Source of the DNA: Gordonia crocea
Lineage (GTDB): Bacteria; Actinomycetota; Actinomycetes; Mycobacteriales; Mycobacteriaceae
Reading direction: 5' to 3'
NCBI RefSeq assembly: GCF_009932435.1
Contig: NZ_BJOU01000008.1
Span: forward strand, 43,575-107,574
DNA length: 64,000 bases
The notes under the pieces are model-generated. The model did not search any database. It was not told the DNA's origin and saw only the letters and a program-made list of their open reading frames with translations. This document shows positions 42,495 to 51,357 of the stretch, piece by piece. Each line of letters opens with the position of its first letter. Position 1 is the first letter of the stretch. The translations under genes and the position numbers were made by a program.

Positions 42495-43565
42495 TCAGTT
42501 GAACTGCACGACGACGGTGGCGCGACCAAAAATCTTGCGGTCGCCCTGCTTCGCCACCAGCGCAATGGTGCCCTTGCGCGTCTCCGGGTCCAGCGACTTG
42601 ACCTTGGCGGTGAAATCCACCGAGGCGTAGTCGTCGGCCGGGACGTACACCGGGCTGGTGAAGCGCACGTTGTACTCACAGAACGCACCCGGATCGCCGA
42701 TGAACTCCGACACGTAGGTCGCCCCGAGGCCCATCGTCTGCATGCCATGCGCGACGACGCCGTCGAGACCCGCAGCCTTGACCACCTCGTCGGAGAAATG
42801 GATCGGGTTGGGGTCGCCGACGACGCCGGCGTAGTTGACCAGGTTGCCGCGGGTCAGCTGGAAGGACTTGGGCTCGAACTCCTGGCCGACGGTCAGCGTG
42901 TCGAAATCGATGGCCTTACCGGCGCTCGGCGACCCGGTCGGGTCGGGCTGCCCCTTTTGCCCGGCCGTGCGATTGACCGTCTTGTCCGGCTTGCCGAACT
43001 CGTCGACCTTCATCATCACGTGGTCGAGCGAGTCGACCAGCTCGGCGGGGACCTCGACGCCGGTCCGCGCCACCAGCGACGTGTAGGTAGTCATCACGGG
43101 CTCGCCGTGCTGGTTCCAGATGACGTTCTTGCTGACCAGCATGTCGAGGTTCTCGGGCTTGCTGATGTGGCGGAAGGACTCCAGCGACACGTCGCAGATG
43201 AGCTGGTCGCCGACCTTCATCGGTTGGTGGTAGATCAGGCGCTGGTCGGTCTGCATGATCTGCCAGAGGTCGTAGCCCTGGACGACTCCTTCGAAGAGAT
43301 ACCGCTGCGCGGTGATGCCGAAGACCGACACGAAGGTCGGTGCCGCGACGAGGCTGTCGTAGCCGTATTCGCGCGCGGCGCTCTCGCTCCAGTGCGTCGG
43401 GTGCGCGTCCTGCACGGCTGTGGCGTGCTTGCGGACCTCTTCGCGACCGACCTGGTAGTAGTCGTCGACGGTGTAGTGGAATCCGACGAGGCCCGCGGTG
43501 CGCTCCGCGAGTTCCTCGGGGGACAAATTCTCCGCGTCGCCGGTGGAGTCGTTTCCGGAAAACAC
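42495..43565 (-). CDS. hadAB: Fused (3R)-hydroxyacyl-ACP dehydratase HadA-HadB
   Basis: 356-aa protein combining both dehydratase subunits of the FAS-II system that elongates mycolic acid precursors. Residues ~15-168 correspond to HadA (no catalytic motif, YDSLVAAPTFVSVFG), a Gly/Pro/Lys linker covers ~170-216, and ~217-356 correspond to HadB with the hydratase 2 motif VGDPNPIHFSDEVVKAAGL (catalytic Asp251 and His256) and GVVAHGMQTMG. In M. tuberculosis these are separate genes hadA and hadB followed by hadC; here there is no room for hadC before tRNA-Trp (140 nt). Start is GTG 43565. The neighbourhood rpmG-hadA/B-trpT-secE is conserved. Confidence 0.94.
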   Translation of the reverse strand: MFSGNDSTGDAENLSPEELAERTAGLVGFHYTVDDYYQVGREEVRKHATAVQDAHPTHWSESAAREYGYDSLVAAPTFVSVFGITAQRYLFEGVVQGYDLWQIMQTDQRLIYHQPMKVGDQLICDVSLESFRHISKPENLDMLVSKNVIWNQHGEPVMTTYTSLVARTGVEVPAELVDSLDHVMMKVDEFGKPDKTVNRTAGQKGQPDPTGSPSAGKAIDFDTLTVGQEFEPKSFQLTRGNLVNYAGVVGDPNPIHFSDEVVKAAGLDGVVAHGMQTMGLGATYVSEFIGDPGAFCEYNVRFTSPVYVPADDYASVDFTAKVKSLDPETRKGTIALVAKQGDRKIFGRATVVVQFN

Positions 43566-43635
43566 TGTGTCAAGCCTGCCTAACGGTCACAAGAGTGCGG
43601 TGGGGGCTGTCACGACCCTCGTGGGTCGCAACCAA

Positions 43636-43665
43636 GAAAAAAAGGGCACCGTTCCCGGTGCCCTT
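43636..43665 (-). terminator. Intrinsic terminator after rpmG
   Basis: AAGGGCACCG and CGGTGCCCTT form a 10-bp stem with a TTCC-type loop, followed on the minus strand by a run of T. It begins 7 nt after the rpmG stop, so hadAB needs its own promoter in 43566-43635 or read-through. Confidence 0.85.
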
Positions 43666-43671
43666 CGTTCG

Positions 43672-43839
43672 TCAGCGCGACTCTTTGTGGGCCTGATGCT
43701 TGCCGCAGTTGGGGCAGAACTTCTTGATCTCAAGCCGATCGGGGTCGTTGCGCCGATTCTTCTTGGTGATGTAGTTGCGGTGCTTGCACACCTCGCACGC
43801 CAGGGTGATCTTGGGGCGAACGTCAGTCGAGGAGGCCAC
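43672..43839 (-). CDS. rpmG: 50S ribosomal protein L33 (zinc-binding type)
   Basis: 55-aa ribosomal protein starting at GTG 43839 ([18 protein letters not shown]). Both CxxC pairs are present (CEVC and CPNC), so it is the zinc-containing C+ paralogue. Conserved core [20 protein letters not shown]. Situated between the tRNA-Met/Thr genes and hadAB exactly as rpmG2 in M. tuberculosis. A ribosome binding site GAAGGCAG lies upstream. Confidence 0.96.
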   Translation of the reverse strand: MASSTDVRPKITLACEVCKHRNYITKKNRRNDPDRLEIKKFCPNCGKHQAHKESR

Positions 43840-43938
43840 GTCGCTGCCTTCTTTCGGTGGTACTCACGCCCGGCGTTCGGCCATCCGACCGGCACCGGGC
43901 CTTGGTTCACGGAAACGGCGGCCGCCGATTCCGGTGTG

Positions 43939-44012
43939 TAGCGGTGGGGGGACTCGATCCCCCGACCTCACGATTATGAGTCGTGCGCTCTAACCAGCTG
44001 AGCTACACCGCC
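43939..44012 (-). tRNA. tRNA-Met (anticodon CAT, elongator)
   Basis: 74 nt. Acceptor GGCGGTG pairs with CACCGCT (one G-U pair), anticodon loop CTCATAA in stem ACGA/TCGT, T arm with GATCGAGTC. The absence of the three G-C pairs in the anticodon stem indicates elongator rather than initiator tRNA. Confidence 0.96.
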
Positions 44013-44042
44013 ATGGACCGAACCGTCTGATCGGGTCCAGCG

Positions 44043-44115
44043 AGCCCCCTGACGGAATCGAACCGTCGACCTTTTCCTTACCATGGAAACGCTCTACCGA
44101 CTGAGCTAAGGGGGC
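44043..44115 (-). tRNA. tRNA-Thr (anticodon GGT)
   Basis: 73 nt. Acceptor GCCCCCT/AGGGGGC, anticodon stem TTTCC/GGAAA with loop ATGGTAA, T arm with GTTCGATTC. Located 30 nt before tRNA-Met on the same strand. Confidence 0.97.
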
Positions 44116-44236
44116 GTCGTCGCCGGCCGAACGGGCGGACCCGCTCGAGAAGACAACATGACGAGGTTACACACCGCTGAGCGAGTCGGCCAAATCGCGC
44201 GCCGACCCCCGGTCAACGGGGCGAAACTCCACGTCG

Positions 44237-44317
44237 TGGCAGGTATAGGATTCGAACCTATGTAGCTTGCGCGACGGATTTACAATCCGCTCCCTTTGGC
44301 CGCTCGGGCAACCTGCC
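44237..44317 (-). tRNA. tRNA-Tyr (anticodon GTA, long variable arm)
   Basis: 81 nt. Acceptor GGCAGGT/ACCTGCC with discriminator A, anticodon loop TTGTAAA, a long variable arm and T arm GTTCGAATC. The first of three tRNA genes leading to rpmG. The gap 44318-44423 to yajQ contains only the divergent promoters. Confidence 0.96.
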
Positions 44318-44410
44318 GGTGCACTCCCCCGCGCTTGGCGCAGCGACGAAGAGCAACGCCGCAAAGGATACAACGCCTCCCCGGTGCCGACGCAAACCCG
44401 CTGCTCACGT

Positions 44411-44416
44411 TAGGCT
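44411..44416 (+). promoter_or_regulatory. -10 box of a leaderless yajQ transcript
   Basis: TAGGCT ends 7 nt before the yajQ ATG at 44424, placing the transcription start on the start codon. No ribosome binding site is present. Same spacing as at 20468 and, with 6 nt, at 56208. Confidence 0.5.
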
Positions 44417-44423
44417 GTGGCGC

Positions 44424-44915
44424 ATGGCAGATTCATCGTTCGACGTGGTCAGCAAGTTCGATCGCCAGGAGGTCGACAACGCCCTCAACCAGGCCGCCAA
44501 GGAGTTGTCGCAGCGGTACGACTTCCGCGGCACCAACACCGGAATCGAGTGGTCCGGCGAGGATGGGATCGTCATCACCTCCGATGCCGAGGAGCGGGCC
44601 CAGGCCGCGCTCGAGGTCTTCCGGGAGAAGCTGATCCGCCGCGACATCTCGCTGAAGGCCTTCGAGGCCGGCGAACCCGCCTCCTCCGGGAAGGTGTTCA
44701 AGATCACCGGCACCCTGAAGCAGGGCATCGACACCGAGCACGCGAAGAAGATCACCAAGATCATCCGCGACGAGGGGCCCAAGGGCGTCAAGGCGCAGAT
44801 CCAGGGCGAGGAGGTGCGCGTGTCGAGCAAGAAGCGCGACGACCTCCAGGCCGTCATCGCGTTGCTGAAGGGCTCCGATCTCGACGTCGCGCTGCAGTTT
44901 GTGAACTACCGCTAA
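44424..44915 (+). CDS. yajQ: YajQ family nucleotide-binding protein
   Basis: 163-aa protein of the YajQ family (also called DUF520), two ferredoxin-like domains, with members reported to bind cyclic di-GMP or nucleotides. The N-terminus [23 protein letters not shown] and the centre [20 protein letters not shown] are diagnostic; it ends [12 protein letters not shown] as usual. Start ATG 44424 is fixed by homology and the -10 box. Array C begins 3 nt after the stop. Confidence 0.96.
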   Translation: MADSSFDVVSKFDRQEVDNALNQAAKELSQRYDFRGTNTGIEWSGEDGIVITSDAEERAQAALEVFREKLIRRDISLKAFEAGEPASSGKVFKITGTLKQGIDTEHAKKITKIIRDEGPKGVKAQIQGEEVRVSSKKRDDLQAVIALLKGSDLDVALQFVNYR

Positions 44916-45037
44916 CCGCCGACTGGGCCCTCTTTCCCGCCGAGTGGGCCCTCATCCCCGCCGACTGGGCCCTCAATCTCGCCGAGTGGGCCCTCAATCT
45001 CGCCGACTGGGCCCTGATCTTCGTCGAGTGGGCCCCG
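44916..45037 (+). repeat. 21-bp tandem-repeat array C (6 units)
   Basis: GGGCCC cores begin at 44925, 44946, 44967, 44988, 45009 and 45030, exactly 21 bp apart. Plus polarity, starting with CCGCCGACTGGGCCCTC right after the yajQ stop. Units alternate GACTGGG and GAGTGGG. The last unit is cut by IS copy 2 directly after GGGCCCCG. First spacer TTTCCC matches arrays A and E. Confidence 0.95.
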
Positions 45038-45079
45038 TGATCCGTCCCGGGGTTTCCGGAGGGTTCGTCTCACGGGAAG

Positions 45080-45406
45080 ATGGGTCTTATGGCAGGAACG
45101 AAGCGGTATCCGGTGCAATTGAAGCGGGACGCGGTGGACATGGTGGCCCAGTTGGTGGCTCAGGGGTCGACGGAGTGGGCGGCGATGGGCAAGACCGCTG
45201 ATCTGCTTGGTATCGGTTCGGCGGAGACGGTGCGCAAATGGGTGCGCAGTGTGCCCGAGGCGGCTGCTGGGGTCGGGCAGGCCGCGGCCGAGGGTGAGGA
45301 GGTGCGCCGGCTACGGCGGGAGGTCGCCGAGCTTAAACGGGCCAACGGGATTTTGAAGGCGGCGTCGGCTTTCTTCGCGGCCGAGATCGACCGGCCACAC
45401 CGCTGA
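45080..45406 (+). CDS. IS3-family transposase OrfA, copy 2
   Basis: 108-aa helix-turn-helix and coiled-coil subunit, identical to the protein at 25643-25969. Intact. Confidence 0.95.
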   Translation: MGLMAGTKRYPVQLKRDAVDMVAQLVAQGSTEWAAMGKTADLLGIGSAETVRKWVRSVPEAAAGVGQAAAEGEEVRRLRREVAELKRANGILKAASAFFAAEIDRPHR

Positions 45407-45408
45407 TC

Positions 45409-46362
45409 GTGGAGTTCATCGGCGCTCACCAGGGTCACCGGGTGGGCGCCGATGGTCTGCTCTGGGGAGTCGATTCGATGTGCCGCGTGCTGTCTGAGCA
45501 CGGTGTGCCCATCGCCCCGTCCACGTATTACGAGCACCGCCACCGTGGGCCCAGTGCACGGATGCTGGCCGACGCACGCGTGATCGACGCGATCTGGATC
45601 ATGCGCCGCGATCAGCCGCTGACTCGGGTTCTCGGGTCACGCAAGATGTGGATCATGTTGCGCAGCAACGGGATTGATGTTGCCCGCTGCACTGTCGAGC
45701 GTGTCATGGCCGAGATGGGTTGGCGGGGTGCGTCGAAGAAGAAGTCCCCGCGCACCACGACGGCGAACCCGGCCGATGAGCGCCCAGCCGATCTGGTCGA
45801 CCGGCGCTTCACCGCCCCTGCCCCGAACCGGCTCTGGGTTGCTGACTTCACCTACTGCCGCACCGTCGCGGGATGGGCGTACACCGCGTTCGTCATCGAC
45901 GTGTTCGCCCGCAAGATCGTCGGCTGGAAGGTTGCGACGCAGATGACGGTCGACCTGGTCACCGACGCGATCAACAGCGCTATCGAGCACCGAAATCGAG
46001 CCGGCATCACCGATTTGAGTGACCTGGTCCATCACAGCGATGCCGGGTCGCAGTACACCGCGCTCGCGTTCGGGCATCGGCTGGCCGAGGCCGGGATCAC
46101 CCCGTCGGTCGGGAGCGTCGGCGACAGCTACGACAACGCGTTGGCCGAGTCGGTCAACGCCGACTACAAAAGCGAACTCGTCGATTACGGACCCCGATTT
46201 CCCGGGGCCGCCGAGCTGTCACTGGCCACCGCCGAATGGGTCGCGTTCTACAACCGCGTCCGGCCGCACAGCTACTGCCACGACCTGACCCCCGACCATG
46301 CTGAGCAACTCCACTACGATCGAATCGCCGCCCTCAATCCGGAGGAGGCACTCACAATCTGA
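45409..46362 (+). CDS. IS3-family transposase OrfB, copy 2
   Basis: 317-aa integrase-type catalytic subunit with Asp146, Asp211 and Glu247 all present; identical to the protein at 24687-25640. It starts at GTG 2 nt after orfA in the -1 frame. Confidence 0.95.
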   Translation: MEFIGAHQGHRVGADGLLWGVDSMCRVLSEHGVPIAPSTYYEHRHRGPSARMLADARVIDAIWIMRRDQPLTRVLGSRKMWIMLRSNGIDVARCTVERVMAEMGWRGASKKKSPRTTTANPADERPADLVDRRFTAPAPNRLWVADFTYCRTVAGWAYTAFVIDVFARKIVGWKVATQMTVDLVTDAINSAIEHRNRAGITDLSDLVHHSDAGSQYTALAFGHRLAEAGITPSVGSVGDSYDNALAESVNADYKSELVDYGPRFPGAAELSLATAEWVAFYNRVRPHSYCHDLTPDHAEQLHYDRIAALNPEEALTI

Positions 46363-46389
46363 GCTCTCCGGAAACGCCGGGATGGATCA

Positions 46390-46560
46390 GAGGGCCCAGT
46401 CGGCGAGTTTGAGGGCCCAGTCGGCGAGTTTGAGGGCCCACTCGGCGGGATTGAGGGCCCACTCGGCGAGTTTGAGGGCCCACTCGGCGAGTTTGAGGGC
46501 CCACTCGGCGAGTTTGAGGGCCCACTCGGCGAGTTTGAGGGCCCAGTCGGCGAAAGGGCC
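46390..46560 (-). repeat. 21-bp tandem-repeat array D (8 units)
   Basis: GGGCCC cores begin at 46392, 46413, 46434, 46455, 46476, 46497, 46518 and 46539, exactly 21 bp apart. Minus polarity: in the direction of htpX transcription it starts TCCGGCCCTTTC then GCCGACTGGGCCCTC, and most spacers are AAACTC. The two units next to the IS and the one next to htpX have GACTGGG, the inner five GAGTGGG. It occupies the space between the htpX stop and the IS. Confidence 0.95.
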
Positions 46561-46563
46561 GGA

Positions 46564-47412
46564 CTAAACGCCCCGGCGAGCCATCTCCTGGAGTCGCGCA
46601 ATGCGGTCGGCAGTCGGCGGGTGCGTCGAGAAGAGCTTCTGCACGCCGGCACCGCGGAACGGGTTCTCGATCATCATGTGCGCCTGCGACTCGATCTGCG
46701 GCTCGGGCGGCAGCGGCGCCCGATCGATCCCGCCGGAAATCTTGGCCAGTGCCGACGCCAGCGCCAACGGGTCCTTGGTCAGCTCGGCACCGGACTCATC
46801 CGCCTGGTACTCCCGCGAACGCGAGACGGCCATCTTGATCACCGACGCAGCCAGCGGGCCCAAGAACGTCATCGCCAGCACCGCGATGATGCCGGGGCCG
46901 CCGTCGCGGTTTCCGCCGCCCATCCACATCGCCATGTGCGCCAACCCGGTGATGATCGCGGCGAGCGCGCCCGCCACCGACGAAATCAAGATGTCGCGGT
47001 TGTAGACGTGGGACAGCTCGTGGCCGAGGACTGCGCGCAATTCACGCTCGTCGAGCAATCGCATAATCCCCGACGTACAACACACCGCGGCATTCTTCGG
47101 GTTCCGCCCCGTCGCGAAGGCGTTGGGCGACTCGGTCGGACTGATGTACAAGGCTGGCATGGGCTGCCGCGCCGCGGTGGCCAACTCCCGCACAATCCGA
47201 TACAACTCCGGCGCCTGCACCTCAGTGACGGGCTGCGCATGCATCGACCGCAGCGCCAACTTCGCCGAGTTGAAATACACGTAAGCGTTCGTCGCAATCG
47301 CGAGCAGAACCGAAATGATCAATGCGGTGCGACCGAACATCGCACCGATCCCGACGATGATCGCCGACATCAACCCCAACAGCGCAGCAGTCTTGAGACC
47401 GTTGAAATGCAT
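46564..47412 (-). CDS. htpX: Zinc metalloprotease HtpX
   Basis: 282-aa membrane protease for quality control of membrane proteins. Two N-terminal transmembrane helices (about 8-45), zinc motif [10 protein letters not shown] (residues 131-140) and further helices around 145-190, with the third ligand Glu in EYQADESGA. Start ATG 47412 (MHFNGLKTA) has GAGGTG upstream. Followed by array D. Confidence 0.96.
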   Translation of the reverse strand: MHFNGLKTAALLGLMSAIIVGIGAMFGRTALIISVLLAIATNAYVYFNSAKLALRSMHAQPVTEVQAPELYRIVRELATAARQPMPALYISPTESPNAFATGRNPKNAAVCCTSGIMRLLDERELRAVLGHELSHVYNRDILISSVAGALAAIITGLAHMAMWMGGGNRDGGPGIIAVLAMTFLGPLAASVIKMAVSRSREYQADESGAELTKDPLALASALAKISGGIDRAPLPPEPQIESQAHMMIENPFRGAGVQKLFSTHPPTADRIARLQEMARRGV

Positions 47413-47506
47413 TGCCCACCTCGTTTGGCATATCGGCCGCCCAGTGCAACCGCTTCCTTGCATAGTGCCAAACGCCGGGCCCGCCCGGATCGTTCCCGAC
47501 GACCAG

Positions 47507-48526
47507 CTAGCCGGTTCGCTCAATTGTGTACGCGGCCAACGCCGATAGCGCGTCGCGCGCCGGTCCGGCGGGCAGTTCCGCGAGGTCGTCTTCAGCGGCC
47601 TGCTGGTACTCGCGCAGCTTGTCGCGGGTGGCCGCCATCCCGTCGGAGGACCGGAGCAATTCCAGCGCTCGGGCCACCTCGTCGTCGTCGACGAGCGGAC
47701 GCGGACGCGAGGTCTCCGAGTCGACGAGGAGGGAGCGCAACTCCACGGCGGTCTGGTCGTCGCCGGCGAGGGCGTAGAGCACCGGCAGGGTGTGCACCCC
47801 CTCGCGCAAATCGGTGCCCGGCGTCTTGCCGGAGTCGTCGGTGACCGAGGTGATGTCGATGATGTCGTCGGAGACCTGGAACGCCGTGCCGATCACGTCT
47901 CCCAGGCGGGCGAGGCGCTCGATCGTCGCATCGTCGGCCTGCGAGGTCATCGCACCGAAACGTCCGGCCGCGCTGATCAGTGAGCCGGTCTTCTCCCACA
48001 CCACCTTCAGGTAGTGCTCGATCGGGTCCAGACCCGCCGTCGTGCCGACCGTCTCGCGCATCTGACCGGTCACCAGCTCGGCGAAGGTATCCGCGATGAT
48101 CAGAACGGCATGCGGGCCCAGCGTGGACACCAGCCGCGACGCCCGGGCGAAGAGGAAATCGCCGGACAGGATCGCCACCGAGTTGCCCCAGCGCGAGTTT
48201 GCCGACGCCGCGCCCCGGCGCATCGGAGCCTCGTCCATCACATCGTCGTGGTAGAGCGTGGCGAGGTGGATCATCTCGACGACGGTCGCGGCGGTGATGA
48301 CGTCGACGGAATCGGGCTTCGGCCCGAACTGCGCGGCGAGGATCGCAAACATCGGCCGGAACCGCTTGCCGCCGGCCTTGGCCAGGTGGGTGGCCGCCTC
48401 GGTCAGCAGATCGTCGCCCGACGAGAGCTCCCGCAGCAGCAGGTCCTCGACCTGCGCCAGCGATGATTTCACGGCGAGGGAGAACTCGTCCGAACCCAGA
48501 TCCAAGCCGGCGATTGTCGACTTCAC
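47507..48526 (-). CDS. grcC1: Polyprenyl diphosphate synthase (GrcC1-like)
   Basis: About 339-aa trans-prenyltransferase that condenses isopentenyl diphosphate units, probably making the side chain of menaquinone. The first Asp-rich motif is YHDDVMDEA, the second QVSDDIIDI, and GGKRFRP and KTGSLI are present. GTG 48526 (VKSTIAG) has AGGTG 6 nt upstream; a GTG at 48541 would add five residues. It is divergent from the reductase gene and next to htpX, as grcC1 is in M. tuberculosis. Product chain length cannot be read. Confidence 0.88.
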   Translation of the reverse strand: MKSTIAGLDLGSDEFSLAVKSSLAQVEDLLLRELSSGDDLLTEAATHLAKAGGKRFRPMFAILAAQFGPKPDSVDVITAATVVEMIHLATLYHDDVMDEAPMRRGAASANSRWGNSVAILSGDFLFARASRLVSTLGPHAVLIIADTFAELVTGQMRETVGTTAGLDPIEHYLKVVWEKTGSLISAAGRFGAMTSQADDATIERLARLGDVIGTAFQVSDDIIDITSVTDDSGKTPGTDLREGVHTLPVLYALAGDDQTAVELRSLLVDSETSRPRPLVDDDEVARALELLRSSDGMAATRDKLREYQQAAEDDLAELPAGPARDALSALAAYTIERTG

Positions 48527-48618
48527 GTGATGCACCTGCACAAGCGTTTCGGGGAGTCAGCGCGGTCGCGCCCGACTCGCTGAGCGTAGCCGACTCACGG
48601 GCAGGACATACTGTTCGG

Positions 48619-49890
48619 GTGACGCACACCTCGCAGGCCGATTCATCCGGCCCGGCCCCTGCCGAGCGCACCGAAGTCCTCGTCGTCGGCGCCGGCCCGG
48701 CGGGTTCGGCGGCGGCCGCCTACGCCGCCCGCGCCGGCTACGACGTGACGCTTCTCGACATGGCGGTCTTCCCCCGCGACAAGACCTGCGGCGACGGCCT
48801 GACGCCCCGCGCGGTGACCGAGATGGCGACCCTCGGCATGGGCGATTACCTCGCCGGCCGGCCGCAGATCGTCGGGCTCCACCTACACGGTTGGGGCGCC
48901 GACCAACGCGTGCCGTGGCCGGGCGGCCGGTTCGCCGACACCGGCAGCGCGGTGGCGCGACTCGAACTCGACGACGCGATCCGCGACTTCGCCGTCGCGG
49001 CGGGTGCACGGATGGTGACCGGCGCCAAGGCCGTCGACGTGGAGTGGGACGGGGACCGCGTCGCCGCCGTCGTCGTCGAGGAGGCCGGCGTTCGGCGGGC
49101 GATCGGTGCGACGACGGTCATCGTCGCCGACGGTGTGAGATCGGGACTGGGCAAAGTCCTGGGTCGGGAGTGGCACCGCGATACCGCGTATGGCGTGGCC
49201 GGGCGCGCCTACGTGAGTTCGGCGCGTTCGGACGATCCGTGGATGGGCTCGCACCTCGAGTTGCGCGGCGCCGACGGGTCGCTGCTCCCCGGGTACGGCT
49301 GGGTCTTTCCGCTGGGCGGCGGAATGCTCAACGTCGGCGTCGGCGCGCTGGCCACTGCCAAGCGTCCGGCCCATGTGGAGTTGCGCCCGACGCTGCACCA
49401 CTACACCGACATGGTGCGCGATGAGTGGCAGATCAGCGACGAGCCCCAGCGCGTCGCGTCGGCGCTGCTGCCGATGGGCGGCGCGGTCAGCGGAGTGGCC
49501 GGACGCAATTGGATGCTGATCGGCGACGCTGCCGCCTGCGTAAACCCGCTGAATGGCGAGGGCATCGACTACGGCCTGGAAACCGCCCGGCTGGCCGTCG
49601 AACTCATCTCCGACGGGGTGGACGACTTCACCGACCGCTGGCCCGACCTGCTGACCGAGCATTACGGTCTCGCCTTCTCCGCGGCACGACGACTCGCCGC
49701 GGTGCTGACCGTGCCCAAAGCCGTGCCGGTCCTTGGTCGGCCGGGGCTGCGGTCGGCCCGACTGATGTCGATGGTGGTGCGCGTGATGGGCAACCTCATC
49801 ACCGACGAGGATTCCGATCTCGTCGCACGCGCCTGGCGGACCGTCGGCCGGATGTCGGTGCGCGTCGACGAACGACCGCCGTTCCGCTGA
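48619..49890 (+). CDS. Geranylgeranyl reductase family flavoprotein
   Basis: 423-aa FAD protein that reduces isoprenoid double bonds, plausibly in menaquinone side chains given the adjacent polyprenyl synthase. The FAD motif is VVGAGPAGSAAAAYAARAGYDV (dinucleotide fold, residues ~17-38), with KTCGDGLTPR, and the second FAD motif GDAAACVNPLNGEGI at about 320. GTG 48619 is chosen because CATACT lies 6 nt upstream. Homologous to the gene next to grcC1 in M. tuberculosis. Its stop TGA merges with the terminal unit of array E. Confidence 0.88.
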   Translation: MTHTSQADSSGPAPAERTEVLVVGAGPAGSAAAAYAARAGYDVTLLDMAVFPRDKTCGDGLTPRAVTEMATLGMGDYLAGRPQIVGLHLHGWGADQRVPWPGGRFADTGSAVARLELDDAIRDFAVAAGARMVTGAKAVDVEWDGDRVAAVVVEEAGVRRAIGATTVIVADGVRSGLGKVLGREWHRDTAYGVAGRAYVSSARSDDPWMGSHLELRGADGSLLPGYGWVFPLGGGMLNVGVGALATAKRPAHVELRPTLHHYTDMVRDEWQISDEPQRVASALLPMGGAVSGVAGRNWMLIGDAAACVNPLNGEGIDYGLETARLAVELISDGVDDFTDRWPDLLTEHYGLAFSAARRLAAVLTVPKAVPVLGRPGLRSARLMSMVVRVMGNLITDEDSDLVARAWRTVGRMSVRVDERPPFR

Positions 49891-50012
49891 GGGCCCACTC
49901 GACGAAAACGAGGGCCCAGTCGACGAGATCGAGGGCCCACTCGACGAGAACGAGGGCCCACTCGACGAGATCGAGGGCCCACTCGACGGGAAAGAGGGCC
50001 CAGTCGACGGAC
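49891..50012 (-). repeat. 21-bp tandem-repeat array E (6 units)
   Basis: GGGCCC cores begin at 49891, 49912, 49933, 49954, 49975 and 49996, exactly 21 bp apart. It fills the whole 122-bp gap between the stop codons of two convergent genes; the last core directly follows the TGA of the reductase gene. Polarity is minus: it starts GTCCGTCGACTGGGCCCTC after the YibE/F stop, with first spacer TTTCCC, then GTCGAGTGGGCCCTC units with GATCTC or GTTCTC. Confidence 0.95.
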
Positions 50013-51332
50013 TCAGGCGTCGCGCAAGTGGCGGAACGAGCCCCTCGGGTCGATCGTGACCAGCATCGCCGCCACACCGGTCGTCAACGGCACCGACAAC
50101 GCGATCGCGATACCGCCGACGAAGGCGCGCGCCAACTCGATCGCAACCTGGTCGGTGGTCACCAACATCCCGAACGGCTGCGAGGCCACCGAGAACAGCA
50201 ACAACAACGGCAGCGCGCTGCCCGCGTAGGCGAACACCAGCGTGTACACCGTGCTGGCGATGTGGTCGCGGCCCACGCGCATCCCGGCGCGGAACGTCGC
50301 CAGCCGGGACGGCTCCCCCGCGGCGGCCAACTCGAAGGTGGCCGAGGCCTGCGTGATCGTCACGTCGTTGAGGACGCCGAGCGCACCGATGATGAACCCG
50401 GCCAACAGCAGCCCGGTCATCGAGATGGACCCGGAGTAGATCTGCAGGCTCAGCGCCTGGTCGCTGGAGAGTCCGGCGATGTTCATGGTCCGGATCGCCA
50501 ACCAACTCAACACCCCGGCGAACACCAGCGACACCAGTGTCCCCAACAGCGCCGCCGACGTGCGCATGCTGATCCCGTGCGCGAGGTACAGCACGACGAT
50601 GAGGATGAGCGCCGACGACGTGACCGCCACCGCGACCGGCGAGTGCCCGTCCAGGATCGACGGCAACGTGAAGATGCCGAGTACGAGGAAGGCGAAGACC
50701 AGGCCGATGATCGACCGCAAACCCTTCCACGCCGCGACGACGACGATCGCCAGCACGAACAGGATCGCCCAAATGATGAGCGACGGGCCGCGCGCAAAGT
50801 CGTAGAAGTTGTACCGCGGTGGGGAGTCCTGCGTGGCCGGCAACGTGCTCACCCGGATGCTGTCGTCGACGTGCAGCGTCGGCTGGCCCGGCTGCGGGTC
50901 GTCGGCGGTGGCCGGGTTGAGTTTGGGCTGGTCGGGCCCGTCGCCGGACCGGGCCCGGTTCGTCGGGACCTGCAACAGCACGTAATGGCCCTTGTCGGCC
51001 CCACTGTCGAGGCGGATCGTCGTCACCAGGCAGGAGCCGTCGCCGGTGTCGATCGGCAGCAACTCCCGCGAATCGACAGCCAGGCCGAGCATCGGGTTCT
51101 GGCAGGCGGCGCGGGTCTGCGCGACGACCGTGGCGGTTTCGGTGCGGATCGGCCCGCCGTCGGCCGAGCGGAACTGTATCGGGATCGGGTGGTCGCCCGA
51201 CGACGACGGCCACAACACCACCAGGCTGAGGGCGACGGCAGCGGCCGCCAGCGCGACGACGGAAACGACGATCCAGCGCGCGGCGTCGCTGAGCGGAACC
51301 GGGCCGTCGCCGTGGTGGTGATGGTGGGTCAC
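50013..51332 (-). CDS. YibE/F family membrane protein
   Basis: 439-aa integral membrane protein of the YibE/F family, function unknown. After GTG 51332 comes a run of five His (THHHHHGDG), one N-terminal helix (about 18-40), a ~110-residue soluble loop (about 45-150) and then seven to eight hydrophobic helices. The conserved family core GVLNDVTITQASATFEL is present. TAGCCT lies 7 nt before the start. Array E follows the stop. The His run could bind metal, but it is also only a short repeat. Confidence 0.85.
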   Translation of the reverse strand: MTHHHHHGDGPVPLSDAARWIVVSVVALAAAAVALSLVVLWPSSSGDHPIPIQFRSADGGPIRTETATVVAQTRAACQNPMLGLAVDSRELLPIDTGDGSCLVTTIRLDSGADKGHYVLLQVPTNRARSGDGPDQPKLNPATADDPQPGQPTLHVDDSIRVSTLPATQDSPPRYNFYDFARGPSLIIWAILFVLAIVVVAAWKGLRSIIGLVFAFLVLGIFTLPSILDGHSPVAVAVTSSALILIVVLYLAHGISMRTSAALLGTLVSLVFAGVLSWLAIRTMNIAGLSSDQALSLQIYSGSISMTGLLLAGFIIGALGVLNDVTITQASATFELAAAGEPSRLATFRAGMRVGRDHIASTVYTLVFAYAGSALPLLLLFSVASQPFGMLVTTDQVAIELARAFVGGIAIALSVPLTTGVAAMLVTIDPRGSFRHLRDA

Positions 51333-51357
51333 GCGGCTCAGGCTACTTCACGGTCGG

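Larger units (their letters stand above)
45038..46389 (+). mobile_element. IS3-family insertion sequence, copy 2 (1352 bp)
   Basis: Same element as copy 1 with identical length, ends (TGATCC ... GGATCA) and proteins, in the opposite orientation. Unlike copy 1 no 3-bp target duplication is visible: CCG precedes and GAG follows. It separates two repeat arrays of opposite polarity (C and D), so the target was probably the junction between them, later altered by repeat slippage or recombination. Confidence 0.95.

Noticed and set aside
43939..44012. Initiator tRNA-Met
   Set aside because: The acceptor end is paired and the anticodon stem lacks the three G-C pairs of initiator tRNAs.
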